Assembly: GCA_019915135.1 (NCBI GenBank)
Contig: JAHLMK010000001.1
Location: forward strand, 4,960,001 to 5,024,000
Direction: 5' to 3'
Length of the DNA: 64,000 nt
Origin: Strobilurus pachycystidiatus
Lineage: Eukaryota > Basidiomycota > Agaricomycetes > Agaricales > Physalacriaceae
The notes under the pieces are model-generated. The model did not search any database and had not been told where the DNA came from. It saw only the letters and a list, made by a program, of their open reading frames with translations. Shown piece after piece: positions 31,753-44,400 of the stretch. How positions within the stretch are numbered: position 1 is the first letter of the stretch; each line of letters opens with the position of its first letter. The position numbers and the translations under genes were made by a program.

Positions 31753-33994
31753 CTACTCTGATTCTAAAATCCCAATAAATTTTTCAAATGTGACTTCGCC
31801 GTTCTGAGTTTTGATGTCGAAAACCTTGTTTTTAGCAGACTTCCTGTTGGAACGGTCTGCGGCCTCGTTTCCGTCGTGAAACATATCGCGGAGGGGCTGC
31901 AGCCAATCCTCTATTAGGGGTTTGAATTGAGGGCGACAGGCATCCCAAACCGCTTGCGTCCTATGCGCTGTCGTCAAGAACGCAGACTTTGCGTTTGAGG
32001 CGGTTTCGAAATCATCATTGCTATCAACATTCCAGGCCTTGAGAGCAGGATGCATGGGAAGGCGGCGTTTGTTTACGAGGTCAAAATGAACGCTCGCCCA
32101 GACGAGAACGTAGAAGAAGGACTCGAGATCGTGTCGGTAGAGGTGAGGAGGATGTTTGACGCATAGCAGCTCTAGAGCCATGAACGGAGCCGTTCCAGTT
32201 CGTTGCTGGGCAGTGGAAGCCTCGACGTTGCCGAACTCGTCAACATCCGACGAGTTGTCGAGATCGAGGAGGATCCCGTTGACGGTCGTCGCGCGCCTTG
32301 CGAACATGAGGTTACCCTCGCTAATGTCGCGATGGAGGACTCTCCCTTTGATGTACACGACGTAGTGACCTGGATATAGGGTAAGTCCCAGTGCTTTAAG
32401 ACTGAATAAATTGAATGAAACACTTACATTTAACCAGTTCGATGAAAACCTTCTTGAATTCGCCCAGATCGTTCACCTCCCACAACAGTTGATACCTCCT
32501 GGCTACGCTTACCAAGAGGTTGCGTACCGTGTATCCAGATTGGTCTTCGGAATCGTAAAGTCCCATCAGCCGGAATCGTGGAAGGCCGAGATCTCGCTCG
32601 GAGTCATAAAGCTGGCTCCACTGGATGGTGGGCAAGTTGTCGGCCAGCTCCGGAGCGTTGGCGAGGATCTTCTTCAGCGTCTCAGTTTCGGGCCGACGGT
32701 GACCCACACCGACATGAGTCATCTTGAGGGCAAGTGGAATGCTCGGCGTATCTGCGGGTGTTCCGTGCTCCACCACGGGAAGAACACAAGTACGACGATT
32801 GACCATCTGCCGCGCCACAAAAATCGGTTTGCCGTCGATGTCATATCGCACCGGTGAAGGGGTATTGGTGGTATCAGGCGCTGTATGAGAGGAATCGGAT
32901 GTATCGTTGAGGTCGTTCGAGGCGCGAGCGGACTCCGGAAACTCGAAGTAAGAGTCCTTCCAGTGCGTGGCGCATCCGCTGCCATGAAGACTTTTATGAA
33001 ACTTGTTTAATCCGAAATCTCTCGTGGGGCAAACACTCATGCAAAACAGAGTGAGCATGAGGGGTCGGGGAGAGGCCAGAAAGTTGAAGCTCTGGTGACG
33101 GCAGACACCCATGGAGTCATAATACCAAAGAGTGATGTTCCCGTTGCATATGGCCATGCCGATTCCGAAGGCGCGATAGTTCACAAGAAACGTCTCCATG
33201 ACATAAGTCGCAAGTTGTGCGTCCTTCATGGTAAGGTCTTTGGACATCATGAGTCGCTTTGGCGGAGGGCCCTCATCGCCAGCTGGGCGCCCGCGTTTTA
33301 GAGTCTGGGCTCGGGCGGGGGGTGAGACACGTTCGAATAGGCGAGGCTGCGTAGCCGCTCGGAGTTCAGCTTGAGAAGGGGAGGGGCGATGATACCCAGG
33401 AGAGATGTCGTCGCCGTCGTCCAGTGCTTGAGAGGTGCTCTTCCGCTGAACTTCGACGGGATATCTGACATGCTCCCACTCGAGCGTGATGGCTGGGGTC
33501 GGGGGGTTGGCGGAGGAAGAAAGAGCCTCATAGTCCGAGAGTGAGACGAGGACAAGGTCGGGCTTCCGACTGGTGCTGTATTCGTCTTGGGATTTGAGAA
33601 TTTTGTCGCCCTGGCCATGCCACACGCGAAGGACATTGCCTTCGGGAATGACAATGCCGTCGGGTAAGGTGGAAGCCATGAGCTCGAGGAAGGTGTTGCA
33701 GATCTTTTTGAAGGGGGGGTACAGTCTGGGTTCCCTGCCGTTAGCCGCAGGGGGGAATTTCAGCACGGCGGCGTAGTCCTGTAGGGCGGCGCTGTCCAGG
33801 TCCCAAGTTTTCGCACCGACCGCGTCGTCGAAGGCCTTCATCTGGGCAGGGGTAATTCCCCAGGCAGTCCTCGCCCACAGGTCAAAATCGCCCGTGGAGA
33901 GGAAGGCGCCCGCGACCTTGAATTCGACCTGAAGCTCTTTCTTCACTTTGTTGACCAGAGTGCTGGTAGGGCGTGCATTGTGCGGTGTTGTCAT
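31753..33994 (-). CDS. FunK1 fungal-type protein kinase
   Basis: A basidiomycete-expanded kinase-like family. From the ATG at 33994 (MTTPHNARPTSTLVNKVKKE): N-terminal helical region (AQMKAFDDAVGAKTWD), the middle FunK1 part (GIGMAICNGNITLWYYDSMG, MLTLFCMSV, LNKFHKSLHG) and the C-terminal lobe joined by an intron near 32369-32425: VLHRDISEGNLMF (HRD catalytic loop), GILLDLDNSSDV (the DFG position is DLD), GTAPFMALELL (APE-like), LYRHDLESFFYVLVWASVHF. HRD Asp, Asn and the metal-binding Asp are present. No obvious glycine-rich P-loop, as usual for FunK1. An upstream exon from 34124 with a good 50-nt intron could add 26 residues or be 5' UTR. The paralogue is at 62482-64000. Confidence 0.85.
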
Positions 33995-34582
33995 ATCTAT
34001 TAAGCGTTTGGATTGGAATGATTGGGCAGTATTGAGCGAGCTTACCGAGGAAAACAGGATAAGTCTGCGAGTGGCAAACGTCGTGGGGGCAAGAAGAGTT
34101 GTGTTTGGCATCGTGGTCGTCCATTGTGCAGTTCTTGTAGGTTGGGCAACAATGGGACGCGTCAGCTCGAAAAGGCAGTAGTTGAGTCAACACAATGGTC
34201 ACCGTGTGGAACCAAGGCGTGTATAACATGTGATCGACTCTTTTTGGCAATCACATTCATTGAATCAATGGCAGGGCCATCGCCGAGCTATGGCCGAGCA
34301 GTTTCTGTCGCGTCGACACAGCGCCCCTCTAAGCTCAAATCTGCCAGGTAAAATCGTGTTTGAGCAAGGTAGTCGGTCACCAGCTCGCCGGCATCACAAG
34401 GCATCAGCGATGAGATGCTAGGCTGGCTCTCTTACTTACTACTATCAGCGGCGATGCCGAGCCGGAGCTCAGCAAGCCTTTCTTGACACCTTTCGCGCCA
34501 CAAAACCATATCTCCTCACTCGACCAATCACCCTCTGCCAGATTATTCCCTGCTACGCTCTTCAACTTCCCGCTTCAACAAC
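33995..34582. other. Divergent promoter between FunK1 and family gene A
   Basis: Holds a likely 5'-UTR exon and intron of the kinase gene (about 33998-34124). The part next to 34582 resembles in places the region upstream of the broken copy B at 47.65-47.80 kb (both carry a CGCCACAAAA segment). Confidence 0.4.
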
Positions 34583-35909
34583 ATGCAGTGGCTAGCGCTT
34601 CTCCCGATATTCATCCTTCTCATGATCCTTTCTATACCGTGGACGACTCAACTGCCTGAGCTATCACAGCTAGCTGAGGATTCGTACTTTGCCGTCTACC
34701 CGCACCTGCCTCCCATCCTCCGAGCTTCATCGTCTTCTTCCTCTCTCCTACTGTTTGCGGAAGGGCTGTACGAACAGCTCCAGCACTCCGAAGCCATGCT
34801 CGAAATACTCAAGGGCTGTGGAAATGTCGAAACGTATCCGTTCAGCGATGTTCCGTGAGTAAGCAGTGCTGTTCTCTGGCTTTGGATCTTATGCGGTCTG
34901 CAGTTACTACCAAATGGGTGAGAAAATATCTTCTCTCAGCACCTATACCTATTGGCCGCGTTCTCGGAGGGAATTCGAAGATGAACTGTTCTCCTTTCCC
35001 GTAATCACAGACGGGGCCCATGAAATCATCATGTCCACTAGTCGATTTCCTGTGAGATGCTACAATATGGACAATTATATGGCAGATGTGGTGCGCAATG
35101 TATAACTCTATGAATATATTTAAATTTCCTCTAACCGTCAACCGGTACACCTCAGGTCATGGCCGCGTACTCTGACTTACTGAAGGTTTCGGCTATCTAT
35201 CGTCAGGCCGACCTGGAGCGCAACATCTCGGCGCGTTTTCGTATTTCACGGAGATTCAGAGCGCTCCGTGAAAAAATGGGTCGACTACCTCCTTCTCTCC
35301 ATGACCGAGTCCAGGCCTGCTATGGAAAGCTCTTTTTGCCTGGTCTGGAGAAGAAAGTCCTCCCCGCAATCTCGCAAGCGATTGGAAAACTTCAGGGGCT
35401 AGCCGAAGCGTTGTCTTTGGCTTTGACTGAGAGTGAAGGAAATATACATGAGGTCGAAACACGAACCTGGTACAGGCGCATGCGGGATCGATACTTCTTA
35501 CATCCTGATCACATCAGCGATATTCACGCCGCCGACTTTACTCTCAGAGACATAGAAAACGACCTTCGACAATGGATAGAGAGCGTGGAGATCGAGCAGC
35601 AAAATATCTTTCTGTTGACACAGTATGCTGCATGGATTGTGCAGCAACCAACAGTGAGCTCGACGATGCTTCGCGCATTTACCTTGCTGATCACAACCAT
35701 CAAACTAGATGGTGTTGGAACCACCGTCGCTATTCTCGCCACCAAACCTCGAGAATTTGTCCGACACTATGAGGCGCATAGAGGTTAGCCTCGCCTTGCT
35801 CAATAAGGCTTCGACTTTGAGTGCTTGGGTGGGGAGGCACAAAGCTCCGAAAGTGTTGCCCAAGAGGGTTGTAGTGGCTCATCCAGATTTTTCCAACATC
35901 ACGGTTTGA
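34583..35909 (+). CDS. Membrane-anchored helical protein, cluster family, copy A
   Basis: I do not recognise this family. Four exons: 34583-34854, 34904-35090, 35156-35653 and 35709-35909; 385 aa. The N-terminus is one hydrophobic segment (MQWLALLPIFILLMILSIPW), an uncleaved anchor or signal, then LAEDSYFAVYPHLPP and a Ser run. Exon 2 carries YYQMGEKISSLSTYTYWPRS. Exon 3 is almost wholly helical: FRALREKMGRLPPSLHDRV, a long amphipathic stretch (KKVLPAISQAIGKLQGLAEA), RTWYRRMRDRYFLHPDH, and QQNIFLLTQYAAWIVQQP. Exon 4 has PSLFSPPNLENLSDTMRRIE and a tail KRVVVAHPDFSNITV. No catalytic motif visible. Paralogues B, C and E lie in the next 18 kb. It could be a membrane-tethered scaffold or coiled-coil protein; that is a guess. 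Confidence 0.72.
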
Positions 35910-37096
35910 ACTCACTCGAGTCTCACTCGAGTGTCCTTGTCATACAGACCATGTCCTATGTAATATATTGCGACAGGACGGTGGTTGATAATAGTTGATG
36001 AGTAGACAGAGTGACGAGTACCAGTCTAATTGACGATCCCAACCTTATCCCTTGTGCGGACAGATCCTGGGCCCAGGATACAACAATTTGGAAATAGCTA
36101 CATAGGTCACAGTCGTCAGTAGGAGCTCACCAGTGAGCGCCCGTTCTGGGATCCGAGGCAGCTCAGGACACTTACGAGGATCCTGACGTTGAAGGGTCCC
36201 CAAGTGATTTTGTACTGAAAAAATTCGACCAGTAGCTTATCATTGTCAGATGAGGCCTGGGTATACGTGCTGTAATCGTTGATGACTTCCCGAGGCTGTA
36301 GTCCCGGCCGTCGTATGCGGTCATCTTGATGTATCCTTTGACGGCGAGGGAGTTGTCAGAATTCGTTGAGTAGCATGAAGACAAACAGCCTACCATGAGT
36401 TTTCATCCCAGCTTGACGTGGTTACCCCTGGTATCAACCCAGTTATTTTCGACAACGCGAGTCTGCAGTCCAGGGACCTGGCGGGACTGAACTTGCCGGG
36501 AGGAGCAGGTGAGGCGCTGGCGCTGGCGACAAGGGCAACGACGGGCGCGAGTGAAGGCGTTGGAGATCGTAATTCTGGAATAGTGGGGATCCTGAAGATG
36601 TGAGAAAGTTGCGAGAACGCTGATTTCGACAAGCTTAATGGCCTTTGAACCCTCCGTCACGGCCCATAGGAAGAGGCCGTGCACCATCTCAAGGCAGGCC
36701 GTAAGCAGGATCCAGGCGGGAAGACGCAGGAGTAGTCTTGCGTAGTACTTCCCATGGAAGGCAATGAGTTGTGGACAGTCCGCTAAGGTCCTCGAGCATT
36801 GAGAGTACATCGGGTGAGGGAGACGCAGAGCAGTCCGAGACAAAATCTACACAAAATCGAACATACCGCCGGATGAGACAGCAAGTACAGTAGCCAGAAG
36901 CGCTGAAGAGCATTACTTAGCACCGAGACGAATGCCACTCAGTTAGGGGACACAGATGCGAGGACTATGTACGTGAGTACGAAAGAATTCTGTCCGGAAG
37001 GGTTCGCAGCAAGGAAGGGCATGACGTAATGGGTGCCTGTGGGGTAATGTCGCGCCCCTTATGTCGGCCCGAGGCTTGCTCTCGACGACGACGACA
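35910..37096. other. Intergenic with possible decayed gene, 1.2 kb
   Basis: Upstream of the alpha-mannosidase. Contains the doubtful minus-strand remnant at 36140-36930, entered separately. The rest shows nothing. Confidence 0.35.
36140..36930 (-). pseudogene. Possible remnant of an unknown gene
   Basis: Several open pieces look coding but do not join: a signal-like run near 36890 (SSALLATVLAVSSGG, no start codon in frame), a proline-rich piece SLAPVVALVASASASPAPPG near 36520, and REVINDYSTYTQASSDND plus LLVEFFQYKITWGPFNVRIL near 36200-36290 followed by a GTAAGT donor. Frames conflict and no single model works. It could also be a real gene with introns I failed to place. Confidence 0.22.
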
Positions 37097-40000
37097 ATGA
37101 GCTGCAGCCACGGCCACCACGCCCAACAGGGCTATCCTACTCAGAGCTACTCTCCCGGACAGAAATGGGTGAAGGGCCTCACCCAAGGTCGCATGGGCAC
37201 CTTTACTGGCGGCCACTACGCCGACATCAACTTGTCCTCGGTGCTGTACACTCACATCGTCGACAACGAGGCCAATATCAAGCTTCAAGTGTGCGTTGCC
37301 TGCAGAGCTCTTGAAATGGCCGACCTTGACTAGCCTGTCACAGCTGGAGTGCTCCGGGTATAACCAAACCATCGTTCAAGGAGGCGATGAAGCAGGAATT
37401 CAAGCCAGCCAAGAAGTATCAATCGTTCGGACCATCTTGTAAGTGTTCATATATCATGTTGTCTACTCAACTTTAACGTTTTGAAGGGGTATATTATCTG
37501 CTGTCCCTTCATCAGTACATTTATCACCCACAGACGAACCACTGGTGGAAAGTCCACCTTATCATTCCCGGATACTGGCAGCAGTATGAGGTCGTTCAAT
37601 GTCAGCATCATGCTCCTTCCCTGACTATGTCTGACATCTTCCCTAGTCGAGTTCGACCCGGGATGTGAAGCCATGGTCTACTCTGTAGATGGCACTCCTC
37701 TCCAAGGTATGCACGCGCCTTTCTGGTCGCCGACGTTAGCTGACTTGTGTTTCAGGTCTTACAGGAGCGGCAGGCGTTGATCGCAGGGTGGAGCACATCA
37801 TTCCGATGGAGGCGCGCAAGAAAGGCACTTACGACATTATCATCGAGTCCACCTGCAATGGCATGTTCGGTGTGCCGTGGAATGGTGATACCATCGAACC
37901 TCCCGACGTATGTGTATACCTTGCGGCCGCTTCTACGCCACGTCTGACACGTATGTATTTCAGATGAACAGATACTTTACCCTCGCATCAGCAGACCTCG
38001 TGGTTCCAAATCAAGACGCTTGGCACCTCATGTGGGACTTTCAGACGCTACGCGAGATCATTGACAACCTTCCTGGAAACACGCCGTACGCTTTATCACG
38101 TCCGTTCACGCGACTTTTTGACCAAACTTCTGCTAGACTCCAGAATCAAGCCTTGGTTGTCGCTAATGAAATCATCAACACGTTCAAGAAAGGTGACCCC
38201 TCAACCGTCAACAAGTGCCGCAAGATCGTCGAACAAGTATTCGGCAAGGATTGGCAAGCGAAAGGTGCCGATATTTACGACGAAGGGGACAAGAACTCCG
38301 CCATCTGGGGTATTGGTACGGTTCTAGCTCTTATTCTACATCAGTACTCGCGTTCTGACATTTACTTATAGGGCAGTAAGTACACTTTTGTGTCAGAGAC
38401 GGAGCACATTCACTGAGAACCGTAACCTTCTAGCTGTCACATTGACACTGCGTGGTGATTACTTATCTCCTTCCTGCTGTCGGAGGATTGTTTATGCGCA
38501 TGATTTGTAGGCTGTGGCCGTACCATGTCACTCAGCAGAAAGTCGCGCGCTCTTGGTCCACGCAGGTCGACCTGATGGAGCGTTACCCCGAGCATCGTTT
38601 CTCTTGCTCGCAGGCCCAGCAGTTTAAATGGCTCGAACAGGTCAGTGGAATAACTCCACTGATCCCGATGTGATTAACGCTTTCTGGTACCAGCTTTACC
38701 CTCCCTTGTTCGAAAAGGTGAAGGAAAAGGTCCTCGCTGGCAAGTTCCAGCCAATCGGCGGCTCATGGGTGGAAAACGATGCCAATATGCCTTCTGGAGA
38801 GGCACTGATTAGGCAGTTCCTGTTCGGTCAACGCTTCTTCGAGGAGAAGTTCGGAGCTCGTTGTGAGACCGCTTGGTTGCCCGATTCTTTTGGGTTGACT
38901 GGCGCTTATCCTCAAATTATCCGAGGAGCTGGAATGAAGTATTTCTTCACGCAGAAGCTCAGCTGGTATATGAATCTCTTATGACTCTAAATCAACTTCG
39001 ACTCATGCTGCGACGCGTTATAGGAACAACATGTAGGACCATCCTTTCATCGAGTGCTTTCGTAGCTCACTTCATCCAGTAATCGTTTCCCTCATTCGAC
39101 TTTCAACTGGGTTGGTATCGATGGCACTCAAGTCTTGTGCCACATGACGCCCGGTGTGTAGGCTCGCTCTCAGCCAAAATCGAATCCTAATCTGGTGTAC
39201 CCCTCAGTCGACACCTACACTGCGCAAGCCACAGTGAACGACGTCAAGAAGGGTATCGAGAACCACAAGGTGACATAGCTTCTACCGTAAACTATCTACC
39301 CGGTCTGACGACGTGTAGAATCTGGAATCATCCGCGACCGCTCTTCTGGTGTTCGGTAACGGTGATGGTGGAGGAGGACCCTTGCCGAAGATGTTGGAAA
39401 ACGTTCGTGCTCAGTCCGCTCTCAGATACTCGAACTAACGAAATACAGCTTCGCCGAATCCGTGCCGTGAACAATACACACAAGGAGCTCCCATCCGTGT
39501 ATATGGGACGGTCCACGGATGAGTTCTTCGATATGCTGCTGGAGACTACTTCTCAGGGATCGAAGCTACCCAACTGGTGAGTCCAAGAAGTTGTTCGACA
39601 AGGCGCTCTTATATTTCCAAATCCAGGCATGGCGAGCTGTACCTCGAGGTGATGACTTAAACTGGCCTCGACGTGTACGCCGACTAATTTGTGCTCCAGT
39701 TCCATCGTGGTACCTATACTTCTCACAGTCAGTCTTTCTCTGCGTTGAGCTTGGTGTTGTAGTATCTAATTTGTATCCCGAGGTCCTATCAAGAAGGGTA
39801 ACCGACACTCCGAGATCCTTCTTCGCGATGTCGAACATCTCGCCACGCTGGCCTCGTTGTACAAGCCATCGGACTACTCTTACCCAAAGAAAGAGATCAA
39901 CGATAATTGGGAGAAGGTTCTTCTTAACCAATGTACGTATTTTCGAGTTGCCCCTTTCTCAATTCGTGCTCACAATATTCTGCACCGCTAGTCCACGATG

Positions 40001-42201
40001 GTTTGTTTTCGTGACTATCAGCTTTCATTGACCATCTGACTTCTTCCTTCCTGTCAGTCCTTCCTGGATCTGCTATGTACGTGCATATGTTCATCCTTCC
40101 TCGACACTGCCTAACCGTCATGCAGTGGTATGGTTTATGATGATGCCTCGAGGCTGTACGATGAGGTGGCCAAGAGCGGCAAAATCCTCCTTGAGGAAGC
40201 CTTCAGCGTCTTATTCCCGGCGTCGATGTCCGTCAAGGCTCCCGAGTTCAAGTCCAGCAACGCTAAGCTGCACGACATCATTGCCGTCAACACCACATTC
40301 TTCCCGCGTCGCGAGATCGTCAAAGTTCCTACGGCCGGGTTGAAGGCTTCGAAGAATGAGGTCGTCCAGACTTCAACGGACGGCAAAGAGGCGTATGTCA
40401 TGATGGAGTGTGGGCCAGATACTACGACTAGCTTTGCAGTTGCAAGCGATTTGGGTGGTCCGGCGTTGAAGAATGTTCCGCTGCCTGTTTCGGGTGGGGC
40501 GATTTCTTCGTGTCTTGGTGCCTGACTGATTGTGCTTGACAGTGTACACGAATGGATCTGACCATTTCGTCCTCCGTAACTCCAGCGTCCAGATGACAAT
40601 CTCGAAGGGAAGAATCACCAGTCTCCTCGATGTTCAGCTGGGGTAAGTCTGTCTTCGGGATAGCTCTATGTCTTGTTCTCACGAAGACTCTAGTCGGGAA
40701 CTTCTTGTCGAGGGCCAAACTGGTGGTTTGATCATCTTTGAGGATCGTCCGAATTACTGGGATGCTTGGGGTGAGGAAACCACTTTTCCTTGTTTCGATA
40801 TGTGTAATTGAAGCCTTTTCATCAGATGTCGAAATTCATCATTTGGAAAGTCCTCATCCCCTCGAGTTTAGCAATGTCTCTGTCGTTGCTCACGGTCCTC
40901 TGCGCGCCTCTGTCAAGGCTGATCTCACGTATGGAGACAGTAATATCAGTGTGACGGTAAAACATATATCCTTCTTTGAGCAACAGTATGTTGACTTCAT
41001 CGTTAGATTTCTTTGGACGCTGTGGCAGGTTCGTTCGCATGCTCGACAGGTTTTGTTTCATTATCGCTCAACTTCTTGCAGCAACCGTCAAACCAGGCTC
41101 CCGCTCTCTGTTTGTGTTCGATGCCCACGTTGACTGGCGCCAGAGGCACGAGTTCTTAAAGTGTAAGCTTCTGAAGTTCGCATGATTTGTGTTCTAACTC
41201 GTGGTCTCCTCTCAGTCCAACTGCCGTTGAACATCTTGAACGAGAATGCCACCTACGAAACACAGTTTGGTTACGTTCAACGACCAACACACAAGAACAC
41301 TAGCTGGGACATCGCCAAGGTACGCACTCCTCATTCACCTGTTTCTCAAAACATAGTTGACGGTCTCGTAGTTCGAAGTATGCGGCCACAAGTACGCCGA
41401 CCTTAGCGAATATGGCTACGGTGTTGCTATCCTGTCCGAGTCGAAGTATGGATTTTCATGCCTCGGAAACATCCTCAGTATCTCGCTGCTGAGAAGCGCG
41501 ACGGCTCCTGATGCTGAGCAGGATCAAGGTAGGCCGGGTCGTCTTTTCGATAGCACCACCGTCCTCATAGATCTTTAGGCGAACATGACTTCTCCTGGGC
41601 TGTCATGCCTCACCACGGCCACTTCCTCGAATCCGATGTTCCAATGGCGGGCTACCTCTTCAATTCTCCCCTGTTTGGTATGTCCTTTCTTTGACGAAAG
41701 TATCTCGAACTTCATACTGACCTCCGTTCACAGTGAGAAGTTCCAACAACTATATGAACTCGTTCATGTCGGAGTCCCCATTCACTGTGCACGGGGCCCC
41801 CAATGTCTTCCTCGAAACCATCAAGCGGGGAGAAGACGACGACAAGAAGACCAAGACCGTCATCTTGCGTTTGTACGAAGCCTTCGGAGGACATGCCTCT
41901 GCTACCCTCAAGATCGGAGCAGGGATCGCTGTTAAGAAGGCGTCCTTGACGAACATGATGGAGGACGATGCTGGATCAACCGAGCTGGCGTTGACGTCTT
42001 CTTCAGAAAGCACGACGAAGCTTAGCTTGACCTTCCACCGCTTCGAGGTCAAGACCGTCAAGCTTGTGATCGGCAAGATGGGCAAACTCCAGTCGTATGT
42101 TACAGTCGTTCTCCCTCGACGTTCATGATACTGATTTAGATTATGACAGGCGCGATAGCTGGGTGACCGTCGATACCGGCATCGATGGCCTTCAATGTTA
42201 A
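37097..42201 (+). CDS. Alpha-mannosidase, GH38 (vacuolar Ams1 type)
   Basis: Hydrolyses terminal alpha-mannose from free oligosaccharides; Ams1-type enzymes reach the vacuole directly from the cytosol. Start at 37097 ([20 protein letters not shown]) without a signal peptide, as in Ams1. Over more than 15 short introns: N-terminal non-catalytic part ([39 protein letters not shown]), then the zinc site GHCHIDTAW (split by two introns near 38370 and 38455), [56 protein letters not shown] with the nucleophile Asp, [11 protein letters not shown], then the beta-rich C-terminal domains ([19 protein letters not shown] region, [17 protein letters not shown]). A final intron near 42093-42148 leads to the stop at 42199-42201. 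All catalytic landmarks are intact. Confidence 0.9.
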
Positions 42202-42807
42202 GTCCAAACTAAGTACGCTCTGTAATATCACCCTGGATAGGCACATATGTGCCGGACCTTTCAACCGACCGTCGCAGATCCCAAATGCAGGACCGATCAT
42301 GAGAGATCATTTGTCGTTGAGAAAGAAGCGACTGCGAAAGGTTCAGACGAAAAGACGTTATCTCGCACACTGACTCCCATCGCTCATTGTACTCGACCTG
42401 AACGTGAAGAATGGCAACGAGATTTGGGTGCTGGCGCTGGCTTGACTTCCACACCATCGGTCACCACAAGATACTCGAGTAGAAAGTACGAGCGGGAGGG
42501 TGATTCAGACGCTTCCCCAAAATTTGGGATGTTTCTTTTGACAACTCATGCTCCCGTTCGGCTGTCATATGAAATATAGCCGCACAGTCAGGACCGTTCT
42601 GATTTCTCGACCAATGGGTCACACATGTCTTCAAACCCCAGGACACTGCTGAAGCTGTGAGAGGGAGGTGCCATAGGCCTAGAAGCAGTTGTTATATCAT
42701 GGCATGAGCCAACCTCACAGGCAATGTAAATCATAATGATAATTCCGAAAACCGTCGACTGTCTCCAGTGTTTTCGTCTGCCTATGTGGTAGGAGTGCAA
42801 AACCTAG
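42202..42807. other. Intergenic between convergent genes, 0.6 kb
   Basis: Between the 3' ends of the mannosidase gene and family gene C. Nothing recognised. Confidence 0.4.
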
Positions 42808-44130
42808 CTACACTAGGAGCCGCTCCGATGGTGAACGGTCGGGCACAACAAGCTGTGGCCTCGGTAAATCGGCAAGCGACCGTGACCCGAACTCGCCATA
42901 ATTGATGTGATGTTTCGCCAAGTCTGCCAAACGCTCTAATGCTACATCAAGGCTAGAAATCATCTTTGCGAGTTCCTTGAGATCTGGTGGTGCCATCAGG
43001 GAAAACGGCGGAACGGTTCCCTGAAGCGAGCGTGAGCTAGACTCGGAGACACAGGGAAGATATCTTACCTGCGAGGTATGGTGCAGCATCCAATGCGCAT
43101 ATTGCAAAAGAAGATTGAAGTTCTTGTCCAGGATGTCAATCCCTTCAGTGTAGTCACGTAAGACCGATCCAACTTCGCTCAACATGCGATGGTTGTACTC
43201 GATACCACGATGACCATGATGAGGCCAGACTATATCATATATCCAGAGATACCAGGGCGGATGTCTACGTTCCCCTTCGTTTTCAGCCTCGGCCGCTTCA
43301 AAAGCGGCCAGAATCAGCTGGTTCTCTGAGACACACTTCTGTGTCCGAGGAAGAATATCACGATCCAGACGATCCGCAAGCTGGCTGTAGCACTTTTGCA
43401 TAGCGCTACTCATCGTATTCGGCATCGAGTCGAAGAGTCTCTTGATATTTTTGAGGCGCTTAACAATATGTAAGCGGGATATTATGTCAGTTTGTGCCTG
43501 CGCATCTTCATACAGCTGAAGCATAACGCGCAACAATTGGATCCATCGGCGAAACTGGTGTCTAATCAGTAACTTGAAGAGAGACAGAGAAGGATATAGT
43601 ACAGGCTGATATAGAGAGCCGTCAATGTCAGAGCTCCAGCAATCAACCGGAAACAAGTCGTTCATGTCAGACACTGCATCCGCGAGCGGCGATATATAGG
43701 CGTGAATGTTCTGCCATCCTCTGAGCAGAGCCGTGCGGAAGTGCACATAGTGCGGTGGAGAGTGATAAATGTTTCGTGAAGTAAGCAGATTCATTGCGCT
43801 CATAGGGCTGGAAGCATATCAGCACGAATAGTAGTAGAGCAAGGTCGTATTGTTCGCTTACGCGGAATTGTACAGGACATTGGGTGCTCGCGTGGAGCCA
43901 ATAACGACATCGAGCATGGCAGAGGAGAGCTCAAGATGGTCTGAGAGACTGTTGAGCAGCTCAAGTTGGAGATTAGAGTTTCCGGGGACAGCGTTGTAGC
44001 ATAGGCGATCTGTTACGACGCTCGGCACATATGGGTAGATAGAGAAACAGGTCTCTTCCTTCGAAAGTTTGAGCTGTAGAGAGTAGATCCAAAGAAGTAG
44101 TACGGCGAGCACCAGGATTATGCGGTTCAT
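42808..44130 (-). CDS. Membrane-anchored helical protein, cluster family, copy C
   Basis: Member of the family of copies A, B and E, on the opposite strand. The ATG at 44130 gives a clear anchor (MNRIILVLAVLLLWIYSLQL), then ETCFSIYPYVPSVV, matching EDSYFAVYPHLPP of copy A. The first intron (near 43808-43860) sits at the family's position. Then a long helical region: LLIRHQFRRWIQLLRVMLQL, LHIVKRLKNIKRLFDSMPN, AMQKCYSQLADRLDRDILP (the CYGKLFLPGLE segment of A), WYLWIYDIVWPHHGHR, and NFNLLLQYAHWMLHHTSQ. A 48-nt in-frame intron (near 43021-43068) precedes the last exon, 213 nt against 201 in A, B and E, with PPDLKELAKMISSLDVALE. An in-frame ATG at 44172 is an alternative start. Sequence is the most divergent of A, B, C and E. 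Confidence 0.68.
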
Positions 44131-44400
44131 TTTTTGAGGGATGGAGTGAAGAGAGAACTGATTTGCAGCCACAAATTGAAATGAAGGGCAAAATGAGGCG
44201 TGGTTCGGTCGGATATGCGGACCGTAGTCACCTGGTCGTGTTATTGTTCCTTTCTAAGCCATCGCCGTCGGCTATTGCCACCGCCCACTGATCCGCACCA
44301 TGATCTACGACACCTCGCTGTATAAAATGGTCTCCGTGTTCACAGAGATCGTTAATCTTTCTCTTCCCCCAAATCCTCTCTATACTCCTTCACGCGCCCA
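44131..44400. promoter_or_regulatory. Shared promoter of divergent genes C and D
   Basis: The starts of C (44130, minus) and D (44401, plus) are only 270 bp apart. A TATAAAA at 44321-44327 stands about 80 nt before the D start. The part 44170-44300 is a diverged copy of 47480-47610 upstream of broken copy B (shared AAAATGAGGC, TCGGATATGCG, TTATTGTT), so the promoter segment was duplicated with the family. Confidence 0.5.
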
